A DNA stretch of 64,000 bases, from positions 62,001 to 126,000 of the forward strand of contig DJTE01000040.1 in NCBI GenBank assembly GCA_002439165.1. Direction: 5' to 3'. The notes beneath the pieces are model-generated. The model saw only the letters and a list, made by a program, of their open reading frames with translations. It did not search any database and was not told the origin of the DNA. Origin of the DNA: Chryseobacterium indologenes. GTDB lineage: Bacteria > Bacteroidota > Bacteroidia > Flavobacteriales > Weeksellaceae. The position numbers were made by a program, and so were the translations under genes. Within the stretch, counting starts at the first letter, position 1. Each line of letters begins with the position of its first letter. Below are positions 17,632 to 25,944 of the stretch, piece after piece.

Positions 17632-20226
17632 ATGAATCAGACGGAAATTGTCAGTATTTTCACTAAAAAAACTTTAGCGCTTACTTTTGTGCTGTCGGTC
17701 GCTGCTATGGCCTTTGCACAGGAAAAAGCAGGGGTTTCTGGAACTGTTGTCAACAAAAACAACCAGCCTGTTCCCTACGCTTCAGTAACGTTCAGCAATA
17801 AAGCCAACAAAGCATTAAGTGATGCCGTACTGACCGATGAAAAAGGACAGTATAAACTGGAGCTTGTCCCTGGAAATTACGACATTACAGTAGAGGCAAT
17901 TGATTACAGGAAAAGCACAGTCAACAAAAGCATTACCGGCCCGGGAAGCATCGGAGCCTTATCTATACAACCTGAAGCAGCCACTACTCTGGACGGAAAA
18001 ACACAGGAAATCCAGGGAGTTGTTATCACTGCGGCGGCTACGAAACCTTATAAAGTAGAACTGGATAAGAAAACCTACGACCCGTCTCAGGATATCGTAA
18101 GTAAGGGAGGAAACCTTCAGGATGTACTTTCCAATGTTCCTTCGGTTTCTGTGGATACGGACGGAACGGTTTCTATGAGAGGAAGCTCGAATGTGAAATT
18201 CCTGATCAACGGTAAGCCTTCTGCCCTTCTGGGAATTGATGACGGAGCCAATGCTCTTCAGAGTATTCCTGCTGATCAGATCGAGAGAATTGAAGTGATC
18301 ACCAATCCTTCTTCCAAATTTGAGGCGAGCGGAACTTCAGGGATCCTGAATATCATCCTTAAAAAGAATAAAAAAATAGGTTTCAACGGAAGTGTGATCG
18401 GTACTTTAGGTTATCTTCCGAGAACTGCACTGAACACCAACCTGAGCTGGAGAAAAAACAACTGGACGTGGTTCCTGAACGGCGGCGGCGGTTACTCTGA
18501 AAACAAGAGTAAAAACGATACGGAAACTACCTACCACAATATTACCTTTCCTGATGTAGATCCTACAGCAAGTCCGTTTTTACAGCCGAGAGATATACCT
18601 ACATATCAGCTTCAGAATTCAAGAAACAAGAGCTATAACAAGAACTATAATGCAAGCGCCGGCTTTGTTTATGATATTTCAGATAAAACATCTGTTAATT
18701 TATCAGGGGTTGTAAGAACATTTGAAAGTGACAACAGTGAACTTCTCAATACATACGACAGTTTTTACCGCTATAACAGAACTCTGAATACCTGGAACCT
18801 GCTTACTCCATTCGGACAGAGAGACTCTGAAGGAAGAAGCACCAATCTTGCCTTCCAGGGAGATCTGGGACTGGATCACAAATTTGACGATAAAGGACAG
18901 AATTTATCCGTATCATTAAGTGTGCAGCGAAACAGAAGTGTCAACAATTCCAATATTCTGGAAACTTCAGATTCCGAATTTGTTCAGCAGGATATTACCC
19001 GAAGATATTCCGTAAACAGATCCATTATCGGAAAAGCGGATTATGAACTTCCGATCGGCGAACAGTCTAAGCTTGAAGCAGGATACAGAATAGACGTGAA
19101 CAACAATGATTACGACAACACGGTAAACAGTACTTCCAATAATCCTTTTCTCCTTGACTACAACAATAAGACGGATTATCGTGAAATGTTCAATGCCTTC
19201 TACCTGCAGTTTAAAAGCAAAATCGGAGAAAAGTTTGCTTATCAGTTAGGATTAAGAGATGAGCTTTCAAATGTTAAGATCGACTATACAAGCCTTAATC
19301 CCAATAAGGAACCGTTGAATAAAAATAAAAATTACAACAATTTATTCCCGAGTGTGTTTTTAAGCTATGATATTGCTAAAAACAACCAGATTTTGGTAAA
19401 CTATTCCCGAAGAATAGACAGACCGAGATCTTTCTTCCTGGTTCCTTTCCCGAATTACAGCAACAGCCAGAATGTATTTGAAGGAAATATTGATCTGAAC
19501 CCTTCTTACGTAGACTCCTATGAAGTGGGATATAATATTACGAAAAAGAAATTCACGATCAATCCTACCCTTTATTACAGACACGCAACGGATGACACCA
19601 AAATGCTTGTTTACAGACCAGATGAAAGCCAGAGTGTTTTCTATACCAAGCCGATCAATCTAGGAAATGACGACCGTTATGGTTTGGATCTGAATTTCAC
19701 TTACGATCCGTTCTCATGGTTAAAAGTTATGGGTAGCTTAGATATGTTCGGTTATAAAACAACGGGTATTGCTTACTATGACACAAAAGATTCAGACGGA
19801 AATGCAAAAACAGGAACGATGAACTTCACTGGAGACGGTTTTTCTACCAGAGCCCGTCTTAATACCACATTTAAGATCGACAAGACGTTAAGTGTACAGC
19901 TTCAAGGGTTTTACAGAGGAGCTCAGAAAACAGCCAACCAGAATACGGAAGATATGTATGCTCTGAATCTGGGTGCTTCCAAAACGATCTGGAAAGGAGA
20001 CGGAACCATCTCTTTCAATATCCAGGATATTTTCAACACCAGAAACAGAGAGGTATTAAGTTTCAACAGTGATTATTCCCGCCGAAACTATATGCAGTGG
20101 CAGCCAAGACAGTTCTCTATTGCTTTAACTTACCGATTCAAGCAGGGTGAAAAAATAGAGCAGCCGAAGAAGAAAAAAGACATCAACGCCAATGAATCCG
20201 GCGACGACCAGCAGGGTCCGATGTAA
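17632..20226 (+). CDS. TonB-dependent receptor, outer-membrane beta-barrel family
   Basis: An 864-residue outer membrane protein. After a signal peptide there is a carboxypeptidase-regulatory-like beta-sandwich (GVSGTVVNKNNQPVPYASV, about residues 33-110). A plug domain follows (LQDVLSNVPSVSVDTDGTVSMRG; QIERIEVITNPSSKFEA). The rest is a C-terminal barrel of the OMP_b-brl_3 type, rich in aromatic strand ends. There is no SusD partner next to it, so a glycan-uptake role is not indicated. Ligand unknown; such receptors often handle peptides, siderophores or cofactors. Confidence 0.9.
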   Translation: MNQTEIVSIFTKKTLALTFVLSVAAMAFAQEKAGVSGTVVNKNNQPVPYASVTFSNKANKALSDAVLTDEKGQYKLELVPGNYDITVEAIDYRKSTVNKSITGPGSIGALSIQPEAATTLDGKTQEIQGVVITAAATKPYKVELDKKTYDPSQDIVSKGGNLQDVLSNVPSVSVDTDGTVSMRGSSNVKFLINGKPSALLGIDDGANALQSIPADQIERIEVITNPSSKFEASGTSGILNIILKKNKKIGFNGSVIGTLGYLPRTALNTNLSWRKNNWTWFLNGGGGYSENKSKNDTETTYHNITFPDVDPTASPFLQPRDIPTYQLQNSRNKSYNKNYNASAGFVYDISDKTSVNLSGVVRTFESDNSELLNTYDSFYRYNRTLNTWNLLTPFGQRDSEGRSTNLAFQGDLGLDHKFDDKGQNLSVSLSVQRNRSVNNSNILETSDSEFVQQDITRRYSVNRSIIGKADYELPIGEQSKLEAGYRIDVNNNDYDNTVNSTSNNPFLLDYNNKTDYREMFNAFYLQFKSKIGEKFAYQLGLRDELSNVKIDYTSLNPNKEPLNKNKNYNNLFPSVFLSYDIAKNNQILVNYSRRIDRPRSFFLVPFPNYSNSQNVFEGNIDLNPSYVDSYEVGYNITKKKFTINPTLYYRHATDDTKMLVYRPDESQSVFYTKPINLGNDDRYGLDLNFTYDPFSWLKVMGSLDMFGYKTTGIAYYDTKDSDGNAKTGTMNFTGDGFSTRARLNTTFKIDKTLSVQLQGFYRGAQKTANQNTEDMYALNLGASKTIWKGDGTISFNIQDIFNTRNREVLSFNSDYSRRNYMQWQPRQFSIALTYRFKQGEKIEQPKKKKDINANESGDDQQGPM

Positions 20227-20230
20227 TCAT

Positions 20231-20263
20231 AAAAAATCCCGAAATTAATTTTTCGGGATTTTT
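20231..20263. terminator. Bidirectional terminator
   Basis: Stem AAAATCCCGAAA / TTTCGGGATTTT with A and T runs on the two sides. It lies between the convergent receptor gene and the cytidylyltransferase-like gene and can serve both. Confidence 0.85.
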
Positions 20264-20265
20264 CT

Positions 20266-20718
20266 TTATTTTACAGTTTCTGTCTGTTCGAATTTTTCTT
20301 TCTCAGCTTCGTAGATCCTTCTTCTCAGGTCGCTCGTGGAAAATCTGTGATCTCTTTTATTATAAAAAATCTCTATTCCTTTTTCCTCACAATACTGTTT
20401 ACCTGTAAAGTCTCTGTCCATATAATCGTCACCAATGATTCTTACATCAATGACAAAAGATTTCAGGATGTCCAGCAGGTCTTCTTCGGTGTAGTAAGGG
20501 ATAATTTCGTCAACCGCATTTACGGCCTTTAACTGGATATATCTTTCTACAATGGTCTGGCTCGGTCTGTTTTTATTCGGTCTGTCGTGGGAAGGATCGA
20601 TCTGGAGGCCTACGATTAAATAATCACATACTGTTTTGGCTTCTTCAAGCATTTTGATATGCCCTGCGTGCAGCAGGTCGAATGAGGAAAAGGTAATACC
20701 TATTTTTTGTGTCTTCAT
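20266..20718 (-). CDS. Cytidylyltransferase-like nucleotidyltransferase (TagD/HxGH type)
   Basis: A 150-residue nucleotidyltransferase of the glycerol-3-phosphate cytidylyltransferase family. The nucleotide-binding HxGH motif is in SSFDLLHAGH (His17, His20) and the second signature, close to RSxxxS, is RFSTSDLRRRI near residue 125. These enzymes join CTP to small alcohol phosphates to make precursors for surface polymers or phospholipids. Neighbouring galE and DegT genes support a cell-surface sugar role, but the substrate is not certain. Confidence 0.88.
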   Translation of the reverse strand: MKTQKIGITFSSFDLLHAGHIKMLEEAKTVCDYLIVGLQIDPSHDRPNKNRPSQTIVERYIQLKAVNAVDEIIPYYTEEDLLDILKSFVIDVRIIGDDYMDRDFTGKQYCEEKGIEIFYNKRDHRFSTSDLRRRIYEAEKEKFEQTETVK

Positions 20719-20731
20719 ATTGTTTTTAATT

Positions 20732-21497
20732 TTAAAATTCCGCTGAGATAAATGTTCTTTTAAACGGGTAAAAGACCGGTGATTCAGGGAAGATATGTTG
20801 TAATTCGTTTTTATATTCTTTTTTAAAGTCTTCTTTCAGCTCATCGGGAAGTTTTTCCATATAAGGAATCATAGCTGTTCCTGAAGCCCAGGTAAATACC
20901 GCATCTGCATTTTCAAGAACATGGGGGAATACCTTTTCGAAAACCGTGATTTCTTTTCCTTTATTTTCAAATAAAATATTAGCATAATCTTCGATCTTCA
21001 AAACCGTATATTCTCTCTGCCATGAGTTATAAGCTGTTTTATACGGTTCTTTTTCCGCTATTTTTCTCAGCAGCTGATGTACGATATATTCATGGTTGGA
21101 AGGAATCTGAACGGCAAGCTGCCCTCCCGGTTTAATTTTACTGATGATCCTCGGAAAAAGTTCTTTGTGATTGCTGCACCACTGGATGGCCGCGTTGGAA
21201 ATAATAAGGTCAAAGCTATCGGGGCAGGTTCAGCTGTTCTTCAATTGACCTCTGCTCAAAATGAAGCCTGCTCGTTTTATAATGAGCTGCCTTTTCAAGC
21301 ATTTCGGCTGAAGAATCTATTCCTACAACTTTAGAATCTTCCATATAGTCCAGAAGTTTAGACGTCAGCTCTCCTGTACCGCATCCAAGATCTATGACGG
21401 ACAGATCTGTTCCTGATTTTACGAGCTTCAGCAGGTCAAAAAAAGGGGCTGAGCGTTCTTCTTTGAATTGGTCGTATACTTCGGGATTCCAGGCCAT
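20732..21497 (-). pseudogene. tam: Trans-aconitate 2-methyltransferase-like gene with a one-base frameshift
   Basis: Two open frames together encode one class I SAM-dependent methyltransferase close to Tam (about 254 residues when joined, the usual length). The 5' part (21497 to 21216) starts MAWNPEVYDQFKEERS and has the SAM site VIDLGCGTGELT. It ends after NLPR at a premature TAG. Removing one base from the run of four C (minus strand; positions 21221-21224) restores NLPDSFDLIISNAAIQW and an open frame to 20732, ending FISAEF. The total of 766 bases is 255 codons plus one base. Either a true inactivating insertion or a sequencing error. Confidence 0.85.
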
Positions 21498-21511
21498 AAT
21501 ATAGGTGTTTT

Positions 21512-22534
21512 TTAGTTATTTCTCGACTGAAGATATTTCTGCCACTCCCAGGTTGTTCTCAATGATTCTTCCAGTGAAGTTTCAGACTTCCAGTGCAGTT
21601 CTTTTTCAGCTTTACCTGCATCGGCATAAGCTACGGTAATATCTCCTTCTCTTCTCGGGCAGATCTGGTAAGGGACTTCTACATTATTGGCTCTTTCAAA
21701 GGCCTTTACCACTTCCAGTACGGAAGAACCTTTTCCTGTTCCCAGATTGAAAATATCAATTACCGTTTCATGATGGTCATTCTGCATCAGCTTTTTAAGT
21801 GCACTTACATGCGCTTTTGCCAGATCAACGATGTAGATATAATCGCGAACGGCTGTTCCGTCTTCGGTATCATAATCATCACCCCAGATGCTTAGTTTTT
21901 CACGGATTCCTGCGGCTGTCTGGGTCACATAAGGAACCAGATTATTCGGAATTCCGATCGGAAGTTCTCCCAGTATCCCTGAAGGATGGGCACCAATGGG
22001 GTTGAAATATCTCAGCAACGAAATTTTCCGGTGATAGGCTTTTGCAAAATCAATCAGAATCTCCTCTCCCATCTGTTTGGTCTTTCCATAGACGCTTTCA
22101 GGAAGTTTCAGCGGGGTATTTTCATCGATCGGCATTTTTTCAGCCTGCCCGTATACGGTGCATGAGGAGCTGAAAATAAAGTTTGAAATACCTCTCTCTT
22201 TAAACTCCTGAAGAATATTGATCAGGGAGAATAAATTGTTTTCGTAATAATCTACCGGTTTCAACTGGCTCTCTCCGACTGCTTTTGAAGCTGCAAAATT
22301 AATACAGCCTTCTATTTTATGTGCATCAAAAACCTGGGTAAGGAGTTCTCTGCGTCTTAAATCAAAGGGGTAGAAAACCGGTTTCTTTCCTGTGATTTCT
22401 TCAATATTGTTTAAAATAAACCTCTCCGAATTGGAAAGATCGTCTACAATAACAACTTCAAAGCCGTTATTGATCAGTTCTACTACTGTGTGGGAACCAA
22501 TGTATCCAAGCCCGCCTGTAACAAGTATCGCCAT
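21512..22534 (-). CDS. galE: UDP-glucose 4-epimerase
   Basis: A 340-residue extended short-chain dehydrogenase that interconverts UDP-glucose and UDP-galactose. The NAD-binding motif VTGGLGYIGSH is at the N-terminus and the catalytic Tyr-Lys pair is in SVYGKTK, preceded by the Ser/Thr of SSCTVYG. The C-terminal block GTGKGSSVLEVV is typical. It supplies galactose donors for surface glycans and lies in a minus-strand cluster with other sugar-related genes. Confidence 0.95.
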   Translation of the reverse strand: MAILVTGGLGYIGSHTVVELINNGFEVVIVDDLSNSERFILNNIEEITGKKPVFYPFDLRRRELLTQVFDAHKIEGCINFAASKAVGESQLKPVDYYENNLFSLINILQEFKERGISNFIFSSSCTVYGQAEKMPIDENTPLKLPESVYGKTKQMGEEILIDFAKAYHRKISLLRYFNPIGAHPSGILGELPIGIPNNLVPYVTQTAAGIREKLSIWGDDYDTEDGTAVRDYIYIVDLAKAHVSALKKLMQNDHHETVIDIFNLGTGKGSSVLEVVKAFERANNVEVPYQICPRREGDITVAYADAGKAEKELHWKSETSLEESLRTTWEWQKYLQSRNN

Positions 22535-22543
22535 TTTTATTCT

Positions 22544-22993
22544 TTAATCTTCGTGTTTTCCTATGTTTTCAATTTCTCCTTCTGCCGGAGTATGTTTAAA
22601 ATAATTTATAAGTATAACCGGGCCTGCAACAAATAATATATTTGAAAATATATAAAGGAATGTCTATAATGCAGGACTTGTAGTTTTTTGATATTTAACA
22701 TAAAAAATTAATGTATGAAAAATAATCATTAAGAATAAAGAAATATTTAAATAAAAAAACATTTTTCTAGATTCTTTAAATATGCTCACAAACGTTACAG
22801 TTAATAATGGAAGTATTAAAAAATATAATGCATAAATAGGTATTTTAAATGCAGTATAGTCTTCTGCTAATCCATACCCTTTTAAAAAAATAATAAACAT
22901 ATTATATGCAAAAAATATCATCCAGCAAAGGACAAAAATAATTGCAAAGAAATAGGCAAATTTATTTTTAAGTATTCTTTCGTCGTGAAGCAT
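22544..22993 (-). pseudogene. Small polytopic membrane protein interrupted by an in-frame TAG
   Basis: The frame from the ATG at 22993 runs 109 codons and ends at TAG (22664-22666) after KTTSPAL. Directly after that TAG the same frame stays open for 39 more codons (TFLYIFSNILFVAGPVILIN, then a charged tail ending GKHED) to TAA at 22544-22546. The extension adds a fourth hydrophobic helix and a hydrophilic C-terminus, so an intact 149-residue four-helix protein seems to be ancestral. The region is more AT-rich than its neighbours. Function unknown. It starts 8 bases after the DegT aminotransferase gene. The shorter 109-residue form may still be made. Confidence 0.6.
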
Positions 22994-23001
22994 TGTCCGT
23001 G

Positions 23002-24126
23002 TTATCCCATAAACTCAAGCACCGCATCCGTAATATACTTCAGCTGCTCTTCGTCCAGTTCCGTGTGCATCGGTAAAGAAATTACCTGATCCAGAAGCTT
23101 ATCTGTATTCACAAAACCGGCATCATTGCTTTCCTGGTAATATGCTTTCTGCTTTCTCAATGCTACCGGATAATAGATCATTGCCGGAATTTCTTTTTCA
23201 GCAAGAAACTTCTGAAGCTCGTTACGTTTTCCGTTCAGAATTCTCAGAGTATACTGGTGGAATACATGGGTAGAGCTTTCTGATCTTTGCGGGGTAAGAA
23301 TATTTTCATGTCCGGCAAATGCTTCATCGTAATAATCCGCTGCTTTTCTTCTCGCTTCATTGTAAGAATCCAGGTGAGGAAGTTTTTTTCTTAAAACAGC
23401 AGCCTGAATGCTGTCTAATCTTGAGTTTACCCCAACCTCGTCATGGTAATATCTTTCATACATTCCATGGTTTACAATCCCTCTTAAACGGTGTGCCAGT
23501 TCATCGTTGTTGGTAAAGATAGCTCCACCGTCTCCATAGCATCCCAGGTTTTTGGAAGGAAAAAATGAAGTGGTTCCCACAGTTGCCATAGTTCCTGCAT
23601 ATTTTTCGGTACCGTCTGAGAAAGTATACTTTGCTCCGATGGCCTGTGCATTATCTTCAATCACGTACAGGTTATGTTCTTCGGCGATCTTTAAAATCTC
23701 TTCCATATTGGCGCACTGCCCGAAGATGTGTACAGGAATGATCGCTTTTGTTCTCGGCGTGATCGCCTTTCTGATCTGCTCCGTTGAGATTGTGAATGTA
23801 TCGTAATCTACATCTACCAGAACTGATTTCAGTTTCAGCAAATGAATAACTTCTACTGTTGCGGCAAAAGTAAAATCAGCAGTGATCACCTCATCCCCTT
23901 CTTTAAGGTCTAAAGCCATCAGTGCGATCTGCAGAGCATCTGTCCCGTTGGCACAAGGGATTACATGCTTTACGTCTAAATAAGATTCCAATTCATTCTG
24001 GAAAGACTTTACCTCAGGGCCGTTGATAAAAGCCGCTGAATCCATTACATTTAAAACTGCATTATCTACATCATTCTTTATTTTGTAATACTGACTTTGT
24101 AAGTCAACCATCTGAATTTTTTTCAT
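23002..24126 (-). CDS. DegT/DnrJ/EryC1/StrS family sugar aminotransferase
   Basis: A 374-residue PLP enzyme that aminates keto-sugars on nucleotide carriers. The start is the ATG giving MKKIQMVDLQSQYYKIK. The PLP lysine is in FFPSKNLGCYGDGGAIFT. Other family blocks are NGTDALQIALMAL, IPVHIFGQCANM, IEDNAQAIGA and the C-terminal SLPMHTELDEEQL. Together with galE it points to synthesis of an amino sugar for LPS or a capsule. Product unknown. Confidence 0.93.
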   Translation of the reverse strand: MKKIQMVDLQSQYYKIKNDVDNAVLNVMDSAAFINGPEVKSFQNELESYLDVKHVIPCANGTDALQIALMALDLKEGDEVITADFTFAATVEVIHLLKLKSVLVDVDYDTFTISTEQIRKAITPRTKAIIPVHIFGQCANMEEILKIAEEHNLYVIEDNAQAIGAKYTFSDGTEKYAGTMATVGTTSFFPSKNLGCYGDGGAIFTNNDELAHRLRGIVNHGMYERYYHDEVGVNSRLDSIQAAVLRKKLPHLDSYNEARRKAADYYDEAFAGHENILTPQRSESSTHVFHQYTLRILNGKRNELQKFLAEKEIPAMIYYPVALRKQKAYYQESNDAGFVNTDKLLDQVISLPMHTELDEEQLKYITDAVLEFMG

Positions 24127-24212
24127 AAACAAATATTTCTGTAAAAATAAGGAATTTAATATCCTATCAAAAATTTTATTGATTTTGTTTTATCTTTATA
24201 GAAAATAACTGC

Positions 24213-25817
24213 ATGAAAAAACTTTTACTCTTTTGTCTTTTAACAGGTTATTCCGCTGTAACAGCACAAACAGAACTTGTTTTTGTACATTTTACCGATA
24301 AGCCCAATAAAGCGGCATTTTATGCCAATCCTCTTTCGGAGCTTAGCCAGAAATCCCTGAACAGGCGTACAGCACTGAGTATTCCGCTCAATGACCAGGA
24401 TGCCCCTATTGAGGCTTCCTATCTTCAGAATCTTCAGAACCTGGGATTTACGGTGACGGATTATTCCAAATGGCTGAACGGAGTGGCCGTGAATGCTACC
24501 TCAGCACAGATCGCACTTCTTCAGACCCAGCCTTACGTCTCTTCGGTAGAGCGTTTTGCCAGAAACAGTCCGGCTATTCCTAAAACAGCATCGGCAAGTA
24601 AATGGAATGATATTTCCGGAGCGCAAAAGGAGCTTACTGTTTTTGATTATGGTTCCGGCTCTGCGCAGATCGACCAGGTCAATATACGTCCACTCCATCT
24701 TGCAGGATTTACCGGAACAGGTGTTTCCATTGCGGTGATCGATACCGGTTTTCCTTATGTAAATACAGGTTCAGCTTTTGAACGTCTCCGCACCAATAAT
24801 CAGATTAAAGAAGGCTATGATTTTGTAACCAAGACGGCTGATATTTATAATACATCCCTCCATAATCACGGATCCGTTGTTCTGGGAGCGATTGGCGGCT
24901 ATATTCAGGATACTTTTGTAGGATCTGCTCCTGACGCTGATTTTTATCTTTATCGCAGTGAAAATGCGGTGGGTGAAGTTCCCCTGGAAGAAATATACTG
25001 GATAGAAGCTGCTGAACAGGCAGACCGGAAAGGCGTGGATATTATCACCGCCTCCCTCGGATATAATATTTTTGATGATCCGCGGTACAATTACGAATAT
25101 GCGGATATGAACGGAACCACTTCCTTCATAGCAAGAGCTGCCGGAATAGCAGCAGATAAAGGAATATTTGTTCTTGTAGCAGCAGGAAATGCAGGACAGC
25201 AGCCGTGGCATTATCTGACAACTCCCTCCGACAATGCCAAAGTATTCAGCATCGGAGCGGTAGACGGAACAGGTGCTTCATCAGGGTTTTCTTCTTACGG
25301 GCCTAATTCCCTGGGAGTAGTGAAGCCGGACGGAAGTGCAAGAGGAACGGGAACCACTACGGTAAACAATAACTCCACGGCCATCGTTAACGGAACTTCC
25401 ATTGCCACTCCTATTGCAGCAGGCGGAGCAGCATGTTTTTTACAGGCATTCCCATCTATGAACCGGGAACAGATCAGGACAAAACTGAGGGAAACAGCTT
25501 CTCTTTATCCGGCCCATACCGATCAGATGGGATATGGAATACTCAATTTCGGGGGGCTGTACAATAATGTTCTGAATACTTCCGAAGTTGTAAAAAAAGA
25601 AAAATTCGTTATTTTCCCGAATCCGGTTAAAAATATTTTAAATGTTGCTTCGGAAAGTGACGTTCAGGCACTGGAAGTGTACGACAATCTGGGAAGGCTG
25701 ATCAGAAAAAACACCGGAATAAAGTCTGTAAAAGTCGAGGATTTTGCAAAAGGAACCTATTATCTGAAGATTATGACTAAGGACAAGGTGTACTACGAAA
25801 AGTTTTTAAAAGAATAA
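24213..25817 (+). CDS. Subtilisin-like (S8) serine protease with type IX sorting domain
   Basis: A 534-residue secreted protease. Signal peptide to about residue 19, a pro-region containing a T9SS-era inhibitor-like segment (residues 20-125), then the S8 catalytic domain. The catalytic triad is Asp177 (IAVIDTGF), His219 (SLHNHGSVVLG) and Ser396 (NGTSIATP), with oxyanion Asn326 (AAGNAG). The last ~75 residues (FVIFPNPVKNILNV onwards) are a type A type IX secretion signal. It is expected at the cell surface or outside the cell. It is monocistronic with its own terminator. Confidence 0.94.
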   Translation: MKKLLLFCLLTGYSAVTAQTELVFVHFTDKPNKAAFYANPLSELSQKSLNRRTALSIPLNDQDAPIEASYLQNLQNLGFTVTDYSKWLNGVAVNATSAQIALLQTQPYVSSVERFARNSPAIPKTASASKWNDISGAQKELTVFDYGSGSAQIDQVNIRPLHLAGFTGTGVSIAVIDTGFPYVNTGSAFERLRTNNQIKEGYDFVTKTADIYNTSLHNHGSVVLGAIGGYIQDTFVGSAPDADFYLYRSENAVGEVPLEEIYWIEAAEQADRKGVDIITASLGYNIFDDPRYNYEYADMNGTTSFIARAAGIAADKGIFVLVAAGNAGQQPWHYLTTPSDNAKVFSIGAVDGTGASSGFSSYGPNSLGVVKPDGSARGTGTTTVNNNSTAIVNGTSIATPIAAGGAACFLQAFPSMNREQIRTKLRETASLYPAHTDQMGYGILNFGGLYNNVLNTSEVVKKEKFVIFPNPVKNILNVASESDVQALEVYDNLGRLIRKNTGIKSVKVEDFAKGTYYLKIMTKDKVYYEKFLKE

Positions 25818-25896
25818 TCACCGGCCCCGGTTAAAACCCGCAATCATCCGTTAAAAGCTGATATCGGCGGTCATTAACTGTTAAAATTCAGCAGAT

Positions 25897-25929
25897 AAAA
25901 AACGCCTCCATATACGGAAGGCGTTTTTT
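25897..25929. terminator. Bidirectional terminator
   Basis: AAAACGCCT...AGGCGTTTT stem with a short bulge and A/T runs on both sides, between the convergent protease and ppc genes. Confidence 0.85.
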
Positions 25930-25944
25930 GTATTTATACCGGGA

